DNA of 64,000 bases from Vibrio penaeicida. Lineage in GTDB: Bacteria > Pseudomonadota > Gammaproteobacteria > Enterobacterales > Vibrionaceae. The DNA lies in the NCBI RefSeq assembly GCF_019977755.1, contig NZ_AP025144.1, positions 1,984,001 to 2,048,000 on the forward strand, read 5' to 3'. The notes beneath the pieces were generated by a model that saw only the letters and a program-made list of their open reading frames with translations, had not been told where the DNA came from and searched no databases. Below, in pieces: positions 36,570 through 46,078 of the stretch (its first letter is position 1; every line of letters starts with the position of its first letter). The position numbers and the translations under genes are program-made.

Positions 36570-37656
36570 CTGCCAGTACCACTTCCCAGCTTTCAACCCA
36601 AGTTACGGCGACTTTTTGACCCAATGAATGATCAACATCTGGATCATCTTCATTGAAGAATTCGCTTACCATCACACGCATGCCCGATTCCAGCGCAACA
36701 ACCGAATCCAATGTCATACCTTTATAGGTACGGTCGGTCACATGGCCAACAATACCCTTGGTTTCACTTTCTTTAATCTCTTCCAGTCTTAAGTCTTCAG
36801 GACGAAGCAGTACTTGAAGCTTATCGCCTGTTGCTACTGCCTCATCGTAGTAAACAATGGACTCAACACCTTCTATTGTCGCTTTGATGCGTTTGCTATC
36901 GATACGCTCGATTACTTCTGCATCAAACACATTGATCTCGCCAATAAACTTGGCAACGAACAGGTTTTTGGGCTCTTCGTATATTTCACGTGGTGAGCCA
37001 TCTTGTTCAATCTTTCCGTCTTTCATCACGATGATTCGGTCAGACATAGACAGCGCTTCTTCTTGGTCGTGAGTAACAAAGACAAATGTAATACCCAATT
37101 GACGCTGAAGCTGCTTTAACTCAACCTGCATTTGCTTACGCAGTTTGTAATCCAACGCAGACAAAGACTCGTCCAGTAGCAGCACTTTCGGCTTGTTTAC
37201 TACTGCACGTGCAATCGCGATACGTTGCTGCTGTCCACCAGAAAGCTGGTGAGGTTTGCGTACAGCCATATGATCCAACCGAACCATTTTTAATGCTTCG
37301 ATAACTCTTGGTTCAATATCCGAAGCCGGCACTTTCTGCATACGCAACCCAAAGGCAACGTTGTCGAATACCGTCATGTGAGGGAACAGGGCATAACTTT
37401 GAAAAACCGTATTTACATGCCGCTGTTCGGCAGGTACTGCCGTGACGTCCACATCATCAATTTTGATGCTTCCTAGGTCACAGGTTTCAAAACCTGCAAT
37501 CATCCTCAGAACCGTTGTTTTACCACAGCCAGAGGGACCTAAAATGGTCAGGAATTCACCGTGATTCACGTTTAAGTTGAATCCATCAATGATTTTTTTA
37601 CCATCGAAGCTTTTTTCAATGGACGCTAGCTGAACAACATGATTTGGCTTTTTCAA
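36553..37656 (-). CDS. potA: Spermidine/putrescine ABC transporter ATPase PotA
   Basis: The ATP-hydrolysing subunit, 367 residues. Walker A is GPSGCGKTT (about 39-47), the signature is LSGGQQQR, Walker B is [12 protein letters not shown], and the switch His is in [12 protein letters not shown]-terminal TOBE regulatory domain starts near residue 290 ([10 protein letters not shown]). The start codon is TTG at 37656 with AGGAG 11 bases upstream; no in-frame ATG precedes the conserved NH2-terminal [13 protein letters not shown], so the TTG start is well supported. It is the first gene of the operon. Confidence 0.94.
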   Translation of the reverse strand: MKKPNHVVQLASIEKSFDGKKIIDGFNLNVNHGEFLTILGPSGCGKTTVLRMIAGFETCDLGSIKIDDVDVTAVPAEQRHVNTVFQSYALFPHMTVFDNVAFGLRMQKVPASDIEPRVIEALKMVRLDHMAVRKPHQLSGGQQQRIAIARAVVNKPKVLLLDESLSALDYKLRKQMQVELKQLQRQLGITFVFVTHDQEEALSMSDRIIVMKDGKIEQDGSPREIYEEPKNLFVAKFIGEINVFDAEVIERIDSKRIKATIEGVESIVYYDEAVATGDKLQVLLRPEDLRLEEIKESETKGIVGHVTDRTYKGMTLDSVVALESGMRVMVSEFFNEDDPDVDHSLGQKVAVTWVESWEVVLADEQDV

Positions 37657-38173
37657 TGTCTGTATTTCTCCTATTAAAAGCCAGTACTGGCACGACCAGA
37701 ACGTTGGTAGAGTAGGGAGCGCATAATATGCCTCTATGTGACGTTCTCAAAGCATTTTCTTACAAAAAACTAAAATTTTTCGGCATTAAAATTAGCTTTT
37801 TCCCACACAACGATTTGTACGTTTTTTGCACAAATTTCCGAGCACATAAAAACTGGAGTTTCATCGCCAAAATCTACGCTTTACCTAAAACGTGAACGCT
37901 GTTCGATCGACCAGCTAATTGCTTGCCGCCGCACATAGATTCACAGAGGTTATAGCTGGAATTTTCATGATTTGATGGAATCTGAATAAAAGAATGAATA
38001 AGAAAGTGCAATTATTAGGCAATTGATTCTAAAATTAAACTGATGTTGCAATCTTGCTTTTAAGACGGAGCAACTCCCACGTATAATCGCCGTATTTTTC
38101 AACGCTCACCATAGAGTGGGCGATATGAATACTGAGAACGTTATTTGGTCACACTTTTGACCCGGAAGTACAT
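37657..38173. other. 517-base intergenic region between divergent pot and envelope genes
   Basis: No ORF or RNA gene was recognised. It must contain the potA promoter (minus) and the promoter of the 38174 gene (plus). The only good core element is TATAAT at 38082-38087, with TTTAAG 17 bases upstream, reading toward the plus-strand operon. AT-rich elsewhere. Confidence 0.5.
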
Positions 38174-38977
38174 ATGAATAATGAAATAGTAAAAGATTTC
38201 AACTTAGGAGGGAGTATAGAACAGGCTCTTTCCGGACAATACGAACTGAAACCAGGCGAAGTGATTCAAGAAGCTTGGAAGTATACGATGAAAAACTTCT
38301 TCTCATTTTCCCCCGCGATCGTGGCTTTGATTGCGATACAAGCCGTAATCTTCTTCGTTGCTTTAAAAATGCAACTTGGCGACCCGACCGTGTTGCTCAC
38401 TTTAGTGCAAAACCCGCAAGAGGCTGACCCACAAATATTTCAGTCAATCTTTTATGCTAATTTCAGCTACGAGTTAATCAGCGCACCGCTATATGCTGGC
38501 ATCAGTTTGATGGCCATGAGCCACTCGGCTGGCTTACGCACTAAGTCTCGTCATATGGCGAAAGGGCTTCAGTACACAATCCCTGTCATTCTCGCAACGG
38601 CGTTCAGTATTCTGTTGCAAGGAATTGCGGGGCAGCTGCTCCCATTTCTATCACTCTATCTCACCATAGCATTTAGCCATTCTATTTTGCTTATCTGTGA
38701 GAAGCGTATTCCTCCAATGCAATCTTTGCTGTTGTCTTTTAGAGCAGTAAATAAAAAAATATTCCCAATCTTTGGTATTTACCTAGTGGTTGGCTTGATG
38801 TTCTTTATCGCAACCATGCTTTACGGAATCGGATTGATTTTTGTCGTACCTTTCTTCTTCCATGTGAAAGGCATTCTGTATCGCAACATGTTCGGCATCC
38901 AACTTAAAATTGTTGCTTCAGACATTCCATCTAAACCTCAACAAGGTTCGAATAACTCCGGTACATTTGATGCTTAA
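38174..38977 (+). CDS. Multi-pass membrane protein of unknown function
   Basis: A 267-residue inner-membrane protein. After a soluble stretch of about 40 residues come roughly five to six hydrophobic helices (for example FSPAIVALIAIQAVIFFVAL and IFGIYLVVGLMFFIATML). It sits in the same place in V. cholerae, between potA and the Bax-like gene. It overlaps the next gene by eight bases (ATGCTTAA), so expression is coupled to the peptidoglycan hydrolase. No known domain was recognised. Confidence 0.75.
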   Translation: MNNEIVKDFNLGGSIEQALSGQYELKPGEVIQEAWKYTMKNFFSFSPAIVALIAIQAVIFFVALKMQLGDPTVLLTLVQNPQEADPQIFQSIFYANFSYELISAPLYAGISLMAMSHSAGLRTKSRHMAKGLQYTIPVILATAFSILLQGIAGQLLPFLSLYLTIAFSHSILLICEKRIPPMQSLLLSFRAVNKKIFPIFGIYLVVGLMFFIATMLYGIGLIFVVPFFFHVKGILYRNMFGIQLKIVASDIPSKPQQGSNNSGTFDA

Positions 38978-39785
38978 AACCCTTTTAAAAATTGGCGCTG
39001 CTGCGTTTTTCGCCGCAGCGTTTTTGTTTCCATTTTTGGAAAAAGAACCCCAAACCGAGCCTACCGAAAAGGTGGTTTCTAAACCTTTGCCAAGCGTGGG
39101 TAAGAAACCGGATTTCGCCGCGATAACAAACGTGAATGAAAAGAAATCCTCATTCTTTGGTTTTCTAAACCCTGCGATTGCAATAGAAAACCACCGCGTA
39201 TTACAAGAACGCCAGTTTTTGCTTTCGATGAAATCCAAAGGCAGTGATACTCGCAGTGCAGAAAAACACCTGCAAAGCGCGGAGAAATTAGCGAAAGCCT
39301 ATCAGTACGCTGTGCCTTCTGAAGGCATTACCGAAGATTGGCTCAACACAATGTTGTTGCGGGTAAACGTTCTACCTCCTAGCCTCGTGTTGTCACAAGC
39401 AGCGAACGAATCCGCGTGGGGAACGTCTCGCTTCGCAACCAAAGCGAACAACTTTTTTGGTCAATGGTGCTATAGAAAGGGCTGTGGTCTTGTGCCACTA
39501 AGAAGAAATGAAGGAGCAACCCATGAAGTCGCAAAATTTGGTTCAGCACAAGATTCAGTTTCTGCGTACTTTATGAATGTAAATCGCAACCGAGCATATG
39601 CAGAACTTCGCACCATTCGTTCACAACTTGAACAATCTGGACAAGACCTACAAAGTGAGAAGACAGCACTCGCATTGACACAAGGATTAAGTCACTATTC
39701 TGAGCGTGGTCAAGCGTATGTTGATGAATTACAAGCTATGATCCGCCACAACAATAAATATTGGACTGAGTTCGGAATTCAATAA
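38970..39785 (+). CDS. Bax-like glucosaminidase-domain protein
   Basis: A 271-residue envelope protein with an N-terminal membrane anchor or signal (LLKIGAAAFFAAAFLFPFL). Its C-terminal catalytic domain resembles the mannosyl-glycoprotein endo-beta-N-acetylglucosaminidase/FlgJ family: LPPSLVLSQAANESAWGTSRFA holds the catalytic Glu, then KANNFFGQWCY. It likely cleaves peptidoglycan. The start at 38970 lies inside the end of the preceding gene. The stop TAA shares its last A with the ATG of the DUF2987 gene, so all three form one operon. Confidence 0.85.
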   Translation: MLKTLLKIGAAAFFAAAFLFPFLEKEPQTEPTEKVVSKPLPSVGKKPDFAAITNVNEKKSSFFGFLNPAIAIENHRVLQERQFLLSMKSKGSDTRSAEKHLQSAEKLAKAYQYAVPSEGITEDWLNTMLLRVNVLPPSLVLSQAANESAWGTSRFATKANNFFGQWCYRKGCGLVPLRRNEGATHEVAKFGSAQDSVSAYFMNVNRNRAYAELRTIRSQLEQSGQDLQSEKTALALTQGLSHYSERGQAYVDELQAMIRHNNKYWTEFGIQ

Positions 39786-40435
39786 TGAAAATTACCCCTC
39801 TAATCGCTTTTGCTGTTTCGCTAGGCTTGGCACTGCCACTTCAAGCTCAAGAATACATGTTCACTTATTCAAAGTTGTACTCTCAAATGAAGAGCAACGC
39901 GAGTGAAGGGCACGACGATGTAAAAGTCGGTCTGTTCTTTGTGGACGCAGATTCTAAAAAGCTTTGCCTACTCGAAAAAGCATGGATGGAAAAAGAAGAA
40001 CATTACGAAGAATTTGATACCTCAGGCTACGAACTAAAAGTGCCCATTGATCAGAATTTGAAATCGGCAAACCCTTTGGTTTTTGTGCGCACTGAAAAAG
40101 ACAAAAGATGTGATTTCTCGTTAGTTGTAATGGCAAAAGAGCAGCTAAGTGGATCAGTAAAATACGAAGATATTGAAAAGCTACTGCCTCAAATGCAGGT
40201 GATGCTAGAAGACTTGGGCGGCATGTTTGCGAGTTGGTTCACTCCAGATGTAGAAGGGGTTACGTTGGAATTTGCCGATAGCCTGAATAGTGAAATTACG
40301 CTTCCAAATGGAAAGTCGGTCGAGATCGTTAATGGCAGAGCATACTTTGCGCTCAACAACCTCAAGAAAGGCGAGAGCTTTACTTTGCCAGCACAAACCA
40401 CAAGAGTCCTACCTTACCTTCCTAAAGCAGACTAG
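39785..40435 (+). CDS. DUF2987 secreted protein
   Basis: A 216-residue protein with a clear signal peptide (PLIAFAVSLGLALPLQAQ, cut near residue 22). The mature part opens EYMFTYSKLYSQMKSN and has a DVKVGLFFVDADSKKLCLLEKAWM segment and one conserved-looking Cys pair (KLCLL, KRCDF), as in the DUF2987 family of Vibrio and relatives. It is probably periplasmic. Function is unknown. It is translationally coupled to the Bax-like gene by a one-base overlap. Confidence 0.8.
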   Translation: MKITPLIAFAVSLGLALPLQAQEYMFTYSKLYSQMKSNASEGHDDVKVGLFFVDADSKKLCLLEKAWMEKEEHYEEFDTSGYELKVPIDQNLKSANPLVFVRTEKDKRCDFSLVVMAKEQLSGSVKYEDIEKLLPQMQVMLEDLGGMFASWFTPDVEGVTLEFADSLNSEITLPNGKSVEIVNGRAYFALNNLKKGESFTLPAQTTRVLPYLPKAD

Positions 40436-40477
40436 ATTCAATACCTCTAGATTCAATACAAAATGATTCACTCCAGC

Positions 40478-41386
40478 TTAAGAGTTGGAGTGGAATCTCT
40501 GTCCTACAAGGCTTTGCTTCCTGAATGCTGCTGGCGAGATTCCTTCCTGTTTTTGAAAGGCATCATAAAACGCAGAAAGTGACCCAAACCCGCTGTCTAA
40601 TGCGATTGCTACAATTTTTGTATCTGATTCTGCTAACAACATTTTAGCGTGATACATTCTGAGATCGGTAAGGTGTTCTTTAATGGTTTTCCCCAATAGT
40701 TTGCGAAACAAAGTCATTGCGTACCCCTTAGACACCCCAATATCTTGTGCGACGTCTTGCAAGCCTATGGGGGATGAAAAATGCTCACTGATAAAACGCA
40801 ACATTGATTCGAAATGAAGAATAGCTTTGCCGCCAACAATGGTTTCACTGTCGACTTTGTTACGATGTAACATCGTATTCCACCCTTCATTAGCAAGTCG
40901 CAGTAAGCGAGACTCGACTTCCAGAGCGTGTAGCCTCCGCCAATTTGCATTTCGATTTTGTTCCTCTGCCCAGCGCTCCACTATCTGATGATCGAGCAGG
41001 TTGGAGCCTTGTGTGCACACCACTGCACCGCTTAATACTGCGTCTATAAACTCCGGAGGCAATGACCATTGCAATAATTGCGACAGTGATATGTACACGT
41101 TTGTTATTCGAGTTGCGCCATCAACGGAAACAACGCGATGGGGGTTAGCTCCCCAAAACAGAGTAAAACACCCACTTTTTAATTTGACCTCTTTTCCTGA
41201 AAAGGAATATGTCATCGACCCATCATGCAGATAGTTCATTTCAATAGAGGCATGGTGATGGTAATAAGACGCTTCAAAGGCTCTGGGTTTTATATCTTCC
41301 ACCACAATCCCGCAATCTTTCGGGTAATCAGGATCTTCCACCCGATAGGTACTGGAATATTCATGGGAGGGGATCGACTGCTTCAT
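40478..41386 (-). CDS. AraC-family regulator, MelR-like
   Basis: A 302-residue regulator divergent from the alpha-galactosidase gene. An N-terminal cupin sensor (SYYHHHASIEMNYLHDGSMTYSF then KSGCFTLFWGANPHRV) is followed by a C-terminal AraC domain (IGLQDVAQDIGVSKGYAMTLFRKLLG; second helix-turn-helix IVAIALDSGFGSLSAFYDAFQ). Layout and length match E. coli MelR, the melibiose-responsive activator of melAB. ATG 41386 is chosen; a GTG at 41422 is also possible. Activation of melA is inferred from position. Confidence 0.82.
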   Translation of the reverse strand: MKQSIPSHEYSSTYRVEDPDYPKDCGIVVEDIKPRAFEASYYHHHASIEMNYLHDGSMTYSFSGKEVKLKSGCFTLFWGANPHRVVSVDGATRITNVYISLSQLLQWSLPPEFIDAVLSGAVVCTQGSNLLDHQIVERWAEEQNRNANWRRLHALEVESRLLRLANEGWNTMLHRNKVDSETIVGGKAILHFESMLRFISEHFSSPIGLQDVAQDIGVSKGYAMTLFRKLLGKTIKEHLTDLRMYHAKMLLAESDTKIVAIALDSGFGSLSAFYDAFQKQEGISPAAFRKQSLVGQRFHSNS

Positions 41387-41450
41387 TGTATAAAACCTAT
41401 TAAGTTGGGAATTAATAATCACGTTTTAAAACTTGGGCACTCATTCACTT

Positions 41451-41476
41451 TGTCAGTAAGAGATGATGTCAGCAAG
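41451..41476. promoter_or_regulatory. Direct repeats between AraC regulator and melA
   Basis: TGTCAGTAAG and TGTCAGCAAG differ at one base and start 16 bases apart. Tandem half-sites are typical for AraC-family proteins, so this is a plausible operator in the 180-base divergent promoter region. Confidence 0.4.
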
Positions 41477-41568
41477 AAAAAGTTCACTTTCAGGAAGTTT
41501 TGTTTTTAATTTAGGAAGTATCTACAAGTTTGTTAACCAATAATCAACGTATACCAGCATGAACAGGG

Positions 41569-42939
41569 ATGACAAAAGTGAAAGATTACCCAAAAATCGC
41601 CTTTATTGGTGCCGGATCTACGGTGTTTATGAAAAACATTGTCGGTGATATTTTACAACGTGAACGCTTGCAAGGCGCTCATGTTGCATTAATGGATATC
41701 GATCAGGACCGTCTAGATGAATCAAAAGCGGTCGCCGAAAAAATGATTTCTACACTGAAGTGTGATGCGACTCTCTCAACTCATCTAGATCAGAAAGACG
41801 CGTTAAAAGACGCTGATTTTGTGATTGTCGCTTTTCAAATCGGTGGTTATGAACCCTGCACAGTGACCGACTTTGAGATACCAAAAAAGTTTGGTTTAGA
41901 GCAAACAATAGCAGATACACTTGGCGTTGGTGGCATCATGCGTGGGTTGCGCACCGTACCTCACTTATGGTCGGTATGCGAAGATATGCTTGAAGTGTGC
42001 CCTGAAGCGATACTTCTTCAATATGTAAACCCAATGGCAATCAATACTTGGGCAATTGCGGAAAAATTTCCCCAAATCAAACAAGTAGGGCTTTGTCATT
42101 CCGTTCAGCATACCTCTGAGAGTTTAGCTTCTGACCTGCAAATACCCATTGATAAAATTCGATTCCGTTGCGCGGGTATTAATCACATCGCATTTTTTCT
42201 GAATTTTGAAGAACGTTTAGAGAATGGTGAATACGCTGACTTATATCCGAAACTTCTTGAAGGCTATGAGTCTGGTGTTTACCCAAGACCCGAAAGCCAA
42301 GAAATGCCTCGCTGCAAAAATCTGGTTCGATATGAGATGCTTAAGCGTACCGGATATTATGTAACCGAAAGTTCTGAGCATTTTGCTGAGTACACACCTT
42401 GGTTTATTAAATCGGGTAGGGATGATCTTATCCATAAATTTCAAATCCCACTGGATGAATATCCGAAGCGATGTGTAGAACAAATAGAGCAATGGCAGGA
42501 ACAATCCAAAAAGTTGTTATCGGAAGAAACCATCGATCTAGATAAAAGTAACGAATATGCTTCTGCAATCATCAACGCAGTATGGACAAACGTTCCTGAA
42601 GTCATCTATGGGAATGTGCCCAACACAGGTCTCATTGATTCACTGCCTCAAGGTTGTGCTGTGGAAGTCCCTTGCTTGGTCGATGCCATGGGAATTCAGC
42701 CAACAAAAATAGGTAATTTGCCCCCTCAGCTCAACGCAATAATTCAAAGTAGTGTGAACGTTCAGGCGCTTGTTGTTGAAGCTTTGATGACGGAAAACCC
42801 TGACCACATATACCATGCAGCTATGATGGATCCGCACACGGCAGCAGAATTGGATCTAGACCAGATATGGCAATTAGTAGACGAACTTAGAATCGCACAT
42901 GGCGATTGGCTGCCTGAATGGGCAAGGAAAGAAGAGTAA
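41569..42939 (+). CDS. melA: Alpha-galactosidase, GH4 family
   Basis: An NAD- and manganese-dependent glycosidase that splits melibiose and other alpha-galactosides in the cytoplasm. At 456 residues it is nearly colinear with E. coli MelA: FIGAGSTVFMKNIVGD (NAD fold), VAFQIGGYEPCTVTDFE, GLEQTIADTLGVGGIMR, YVNPMA, VGLCHSVQ (metal Cys and His), AGINHIAF and YVTESSEHFAEYTPWFIK. ATG 41569 has poor spacing to AGGGA; the GTG at 41578, eight bases after it, may be the real start. No melibiose transporter gene is adjacent. It lies within the otherwise conserved pot-to-cco order, suggesting insertion. Confidence 0.95.
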   Translation: MTKVKDYPKIAFIGAGSTVFMKNIVGDILQRERLQGAHVALMDIDQDRLDESKAVAEKMISTLKCDATLSTHLDQKDALKDADFVIVAFQIGGYEPCTVTDFEIPKKFGLEQTIADTLGVGGIMRGLRTVPHLWSVCEDMLEVCPEAILLQYVNPMAINTWAIAEKFPQIKQVGLCHSVQHTSESLASDLQIPIDKIRFRCAGINHIAFFLNFEERLENGEYADLYPKLLEGYESGVYPRPESQEMPRCKNLVRYEMLKRTGYYVTESSEHFAEYTPWFIKSGRDDLIHKFQIPLDEYPKRCVEQIEQWQEQSKKLLSEETIDLDKSNEYASAIINAVWTNVPEVIYGNVPNTGLIDSLPQGCAVEVPCLVDAMGIQPTKIGNLPPQLNAIIQSSVNVQALVVEALMTENPDHIYHAAMMDPHTAAELDLDQIWQLVDELRIAHGDWLPEWARKEE

Positions 42940-42945
42940 ACACAA

Positions 42946-42972
42946 AAAAGGGGCTTTATACGAGCCCCTTTT
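42946..42972. terminator. Bidirectional terminator, melA / ttcA
   Basis: AAAAGGGGCT and AGCCCCTTTT pair around TTATACG. It lies between the converging melA and ttcA stops. Confidence 0.88.
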
Positions 42973-42986
42973 ATATGTTCTTCAAA

Positions 42987-43916
42987 TTATATATTTGTCA
43001 CGTCTAGCTGTAATTTAGGGTCAAACTCTACCGCATCTTCATCTGAGTTTTGAACCGCAGGCATGTCTTCTTTATCAAAGCCAATATCGCCTCCGTTGAT
43101 CACACCTGAGTCGCGGTTGATTGTTTTAAAATCAAAGAGTTCGAAATCAGCGAGATGGCTAGGGACAACATTCTGCATTGCAGTAAACATGGTTTCAATA
43201 CGACCAGGGAATTGCTTATCCCACGTATTCAGCATGTGTTTAACGTTTTGACGTTGAAGGTTTGGCTGAGAACCACATAAGTTACATGGAATAATTGGGT
43301 ATTCACGCATCTCAGAGTACTTAATGATGTCTTTCTCGCGGCAGTACGCCAGAGGACGAATTACGACGTGTTCGCCATTATCAGACACCAGTTTAGGTGG
43401 CATACCTTTGATCTTTCCACCGTAGAACATGTTTAAGAACATGGTTTCAAGAATGTCGTCTCTATGGTGACCTAAAGCTATCTTTGTCGCTCCAAGCTCC
43501 TTAGCTGTGCGATACAAAATACCGCGACGAAGGCGAGAACAAAGTGAGCAAGTAGTTTTACCCTCAGGTACTTTGTCTTTAACGATTGAGTAAGTGTCTT
43601 CTTCAACAATCTTGTACTCAACACCTAAACCTTCCAAGTAGTCAGGTAAAATATGGTCGGGGAAACCAGGTTGCTTCTGATCGAGGTTAACTGCCACCAG
43701 TTCAAAGTTAACTGGTGCGCTTTTTTGTAAACTCATTAATATGTCGAGCATCGTAAAACTGTCTTTACCACCTGACAAGCACACCATAATGCGGTCGCCT
43801 TCTTCAATCATATTGAAGTCTCTAATGGCATTTCCGGTGTTGCGACGAATGCGTTTTTGCAACTTATTGAAGTTGTATTGTTGAGCTTTTGTGCGCTCGT
43901 TACTTTGCTCAGTCAT
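42987..43916 (-). CDS. ttcA: tRNA 2-thiocytidine(32) synthetase
   Basis: A PP-loop enzyme with a labile iron-sulfur cluster that thiolates cytidine 32 of some tRNAs. In its 309 residues are the ATP-binding [11 protein letters not shown], the cluster ligands [10 protein letters not shown] and [13 protein letters not shown], and [10 protein letters not shown]. The C-terminal 40 residues are acidic. It occupies the conserved place between the envelope genes and uspE-fnr. Confidence 0.95.
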   Translation of the reverse strand: MTEQSNERTKAQQYNFNKLQKRIRRNTGNAIRDFNMIEEGDRIMVCLSGGKDSFTMLDILMSLQKSAPVNFELVAVNLDQKQPGFPDHILPDYLEGLGVEYKIVEEDTYSIVKDKVPEGKTTCSLCSRLRRGILYRTAKELGATKIALGHHRDDILETMFLNMFYGGKIKGMPPKLVSDNGEHVVIRPLAYCREKDIIKYSEMREYPIIPCNLCGSQPNLQRQNVKHMLNTWDKQFPGRIETMFTAMQNVVPSHLADFELFDFKTINRDSGVINGGDIGFDKEDMPAVQNSDEDAVEFDPKLQLDVTNI

Positions 43917-44052
43917 ATCCAGTTTTTCTGTTGTTATCTCGACAATAATTTGAAGTGCGTATAATACGGATATCCAAGATAGATACCAGTATTTTAACTG
44001 CTATTCGCAGTAGTCGTTAAGCAACTTTCGCAAGTTCATCTTCATACAAACA

Positions 44053-44080
44053 AAATAGGCAAGCCAACGCTTGCCTATTT
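44053..44080 (-). terminator. Terminator of uspE
   Basis: A perfect 12-bp stem (AAATAGGCAAGC with GCTTGCCTATTT) around CAAC, followed on the minus strand by TTGTTTG. It lies 54 bases beyond the uspE stop. Confidence 0.85.
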
Positions 44081-44134
44081 GCATGTTCAAACTACCTTGA
44101 AGCTTCTGAGGAAATTCAGGTCTCTAGGTGAAAC

Positions 44135-45076
44135 TCACTGATTTGGATCAAGTGGACTAATATAGCCATTGGGCTTTAAAGCCAGAACATCGCAGTTAAT
44201 TTTATCGATGACGTGTTCTGCAGTATTACCAATAAATACGGCAGATAAACCTGTTCTGCCCGTTGTTCCTAAGATCACAAGACCTGCATCAAGCTCGTCC
44301 ACTATTTTAGGGATGACTTCTTCCGGCAAACCTTGCTCAACTCGAGTATCACTTTCATCAATACCATGCCTTTGACGTAACGCTTTCATTGCCGTCAAAT
44401 GATGGCCACGTACCGCGTCGCTATAAGTTGTGGGATCAAATTCCGGTAATTCTATGGTGATATTGGCTGGCGTAACAGGGTAGGCATTGACCAATGCAAA
44501 TTTGGCGTTTAAACGGCTACTAATGTCTTGCAGTTGCTCTACCATCGTATCGTTTAAATCTTGGTGGGTAGGGTTTTCTGATGCAACATGTATTGAAGCC
44601 ATCACGTTGCCATTTACTGGCCAGTCGTGATTTTTCACAAGAAGGACAGGGCAAGGGCACTTGCGCAGAATGTGCCAATCTGTCGGTGTGAATATGACAG
44701 ATTCAAGCACGTCATGCTTACGTGTCGCTTTCACTACTATTTCATGCGCGCCTGCAAACACTTCACCTATGATGGCTTCATATGGGCGATTGTGCCAAAC
44801 CACTTTAATATCAAATTTCACTGAATCATTGAGATAGGGTTGGGCAACTTCTTCCATCCACGCTTCTCGCTGCTGAATAACGCCACGTCTCATTGCATCT
44901 CTCTCATCCATCGAAAGCATCGATGTCATTTCATAAGAGAAATCATAAATAGAAAGGAAAAATGTAATATGGCTTTCTGAACGACTGCTTTCGCTCAGCT
45001 GAATTGCTCTGGCTAGCGCTGGCTGCTGGTCATTATTGACATCTGCAACAACGAGAATCTTATTGTAAATACTCAT
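44135..45076 (-). CDS. uspE: Universal stress protein E, tandem Usp domains
   Basis: A 313-residue cytoplasmic protein of two Usp folds. The first (residues 1-150) starts YNKILVVADVNNDQQPALARA and ends CPCPVLLVK. The second ends GLVILGTTGRTGLSAVFIGNT, the G-xx-G-x9-G nucleotide-binding signature, then CDVLALKPNGY. UspE is linked to stress survival, motility and adhesion in E. coli. It sits next to fnr, as in E. coli and Vibrio. Confidence 0.93.
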   Translation of the reverse strand: MSIYNKILVVADVNNDQQPALARAIQLSESSRSESHITFFLSIYDFSYEMTSMLSMDERDAMRRGVIQQREAWMEEVAQPYLNDSVKFDIKVVWHNRPYEAIIGEVFAGAHEIVVKATRKHDVLESVIFTPTDWHILRKCPCPVLLVKNHDWPVNGNVMASIHVASENPTHQDLNDTMVEQLQDISSRLNAKFALVNAYPVTPANITIELPEFDPTTYSDAVRGHHLTAMKALRQRHGIDESDTRVEQGLPEEVIPKIVDELDAGLVILGTTGRTGLSAVFIGNTAEHVIDKINCDVLALKPNGYISPLDPNQ

Positions 45077-45181
45077 AACAGCTCCTTAGAAACCAAAAGG
45101 TTAGAGGCTAATCTTAAGATAACTGTAGCTTAAATGAGTAAAAATATTTAGGGAAACTGGAAAATATACGAGAGAAATATG

Positions 45182-45205
45182 AAGTGGCTCAGAACTGAGC
45201 CACTT
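45182..45205 (-). terminator. Terminator of fnr
   Basis: AAGTGGCTCA and TGAGCCACTT form a 10-bp stem around GAAC, 28 bases beyond the fnr stop. On the minus strand it is followed by a short T-rich stretch. Confidence 0.7.
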
Positions 45206-45232
45206 AGATGAAACTATGATCCAACTATAGGA

Positions 45233-45979
45233 TTAATCGCTTGATACGCCAGCAAGTTCTTGCATCGCATCATGATCTAAAATCGTAATATACTTGCCTT
45301 TTACGCTAAGCATATCGGCTTTTTGGAAGCGACCTAACAATCGGCTGATGGTTTCAACTGTTAAGCCCAAATAGTTACCTATATCACCACGTGTCATGGT
45401 TAAGCGAAACTCTCGAGGACTGAATCCACGCTGAGAAAAGCGAGTAGAAAGGTTGTATAAAAACGCGGCAAGCCTTTCTTCAGCATTCTTCTTAGAAAGA
45501 AGTAGGATCATTTCCTGGTCGCCTTTGATTTCATTACTCATCAAACGCATAATTTGCTGGCGAAGCTTTGGCATTTTGCCAGATAGATCGTCTAAAATTT
45601 CGTATGGAATTTCACACACCATCGATGTTTCAAGTGCCTGAGCAAAGCTGGGGTGGGAATTATCGTTAATGGCATCGAAACCAACTAAATCACCGGCAAG
45701 GTGGAATGCAGTGATCTGCTCATCGCCTTGTTCAGTAATGGTGTAGCTTTTGATGGTTCCAGAGCGTATTGCATACAGTGATTTTAGTTCATCACCTGCT
45801 TTGAAAATCTCCTGACCTTTCTGAATAGGCTTCTTTCTTTCAATGATTTCATCTAGTTGATCGAGCTCAGATTCATTGAGAGTGAAAGGAATACAGAGTT
45901 GGCTAATACTACAATCTTGACAGTGAATGGCACATCCACCGGACTGAACTCTATTTGTTGCTGGCTTATTTGAAATCAT
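45233..45979 (-). CDS. fnr: Oxygen-sensing transcriptional regulator FNR
   Basis: A CRP/FNR-family regulator (248 residues) that dimerises and binds DNA when its oxygen-labile [4Fe-4S] cluster is intact. Cluster ligands are visible at Cys20, Cys23 and Cys29 in [14 protein letters not shown], plus the later Cys in SMVCEIPYE. The cyclic-nucleotide-like fold is followed by the helix-turn-helix [27 protein letters not shown], with the FNR recognition residues E-xx-SR. ATG 45979 is preferred over TTG 45988 and reproduces the E. coli N-terminus spacing. It should control the cco and other anaerobic genes around it. Confidence 0.96.
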   Translation of the reverse strand: MISNKPATNRVQSGGCAIHCQDCSISQLCIPFTLNESELDQLDEIIERKKPIQKGQEIFKAGDELKSLYAIRSGTIKSYTITEQGDEQITAFHLAGDLVGFDAINDNSHPSFAQALETSMVCEIPYEILDDLSGKMPKLRQQIMRLMSNEIKGDQEMILLLSKKNAEERLAAFLYNLSTRFSQRGFSPREFRLTMTRGDIGNYLGLTVETISRLLGRFQKADMLSVKGKYITILDHDAMQELAGVSSD

Positions 45980-45996
45980 AACACCCAAACGCTATT

Positions 45997-46010
45997 TTGA
46001 TATACATCAA
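45997..46010. promoter_or_regulatory. FNR box upstream of fnr
   Basis: TTGATATACATCAA is a perfect match to the FNR consensus TTGAT-N4-ATCAA. It ends about 18 bases before the fnr start, which places it over or downstream of a promoter, a repression arrangement known for fnr autoregulation in E. coli. Confidence 0.8.
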
Positions 46011-46078
46011 TATTTTACCACTTCCTAATACTAAAGGGTAGTGAAAAAAAAGGCATAGAAACATAGAGATGTGACAAA

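Noticed and set aside
40432..40459. Two copies of CTAGATTCAATAC with 15-base period at the end of the DUF2987 gene
   Set aside because: Short tandem duplication including the stop codon; it changes nothing in the protein and looks like local slippage.
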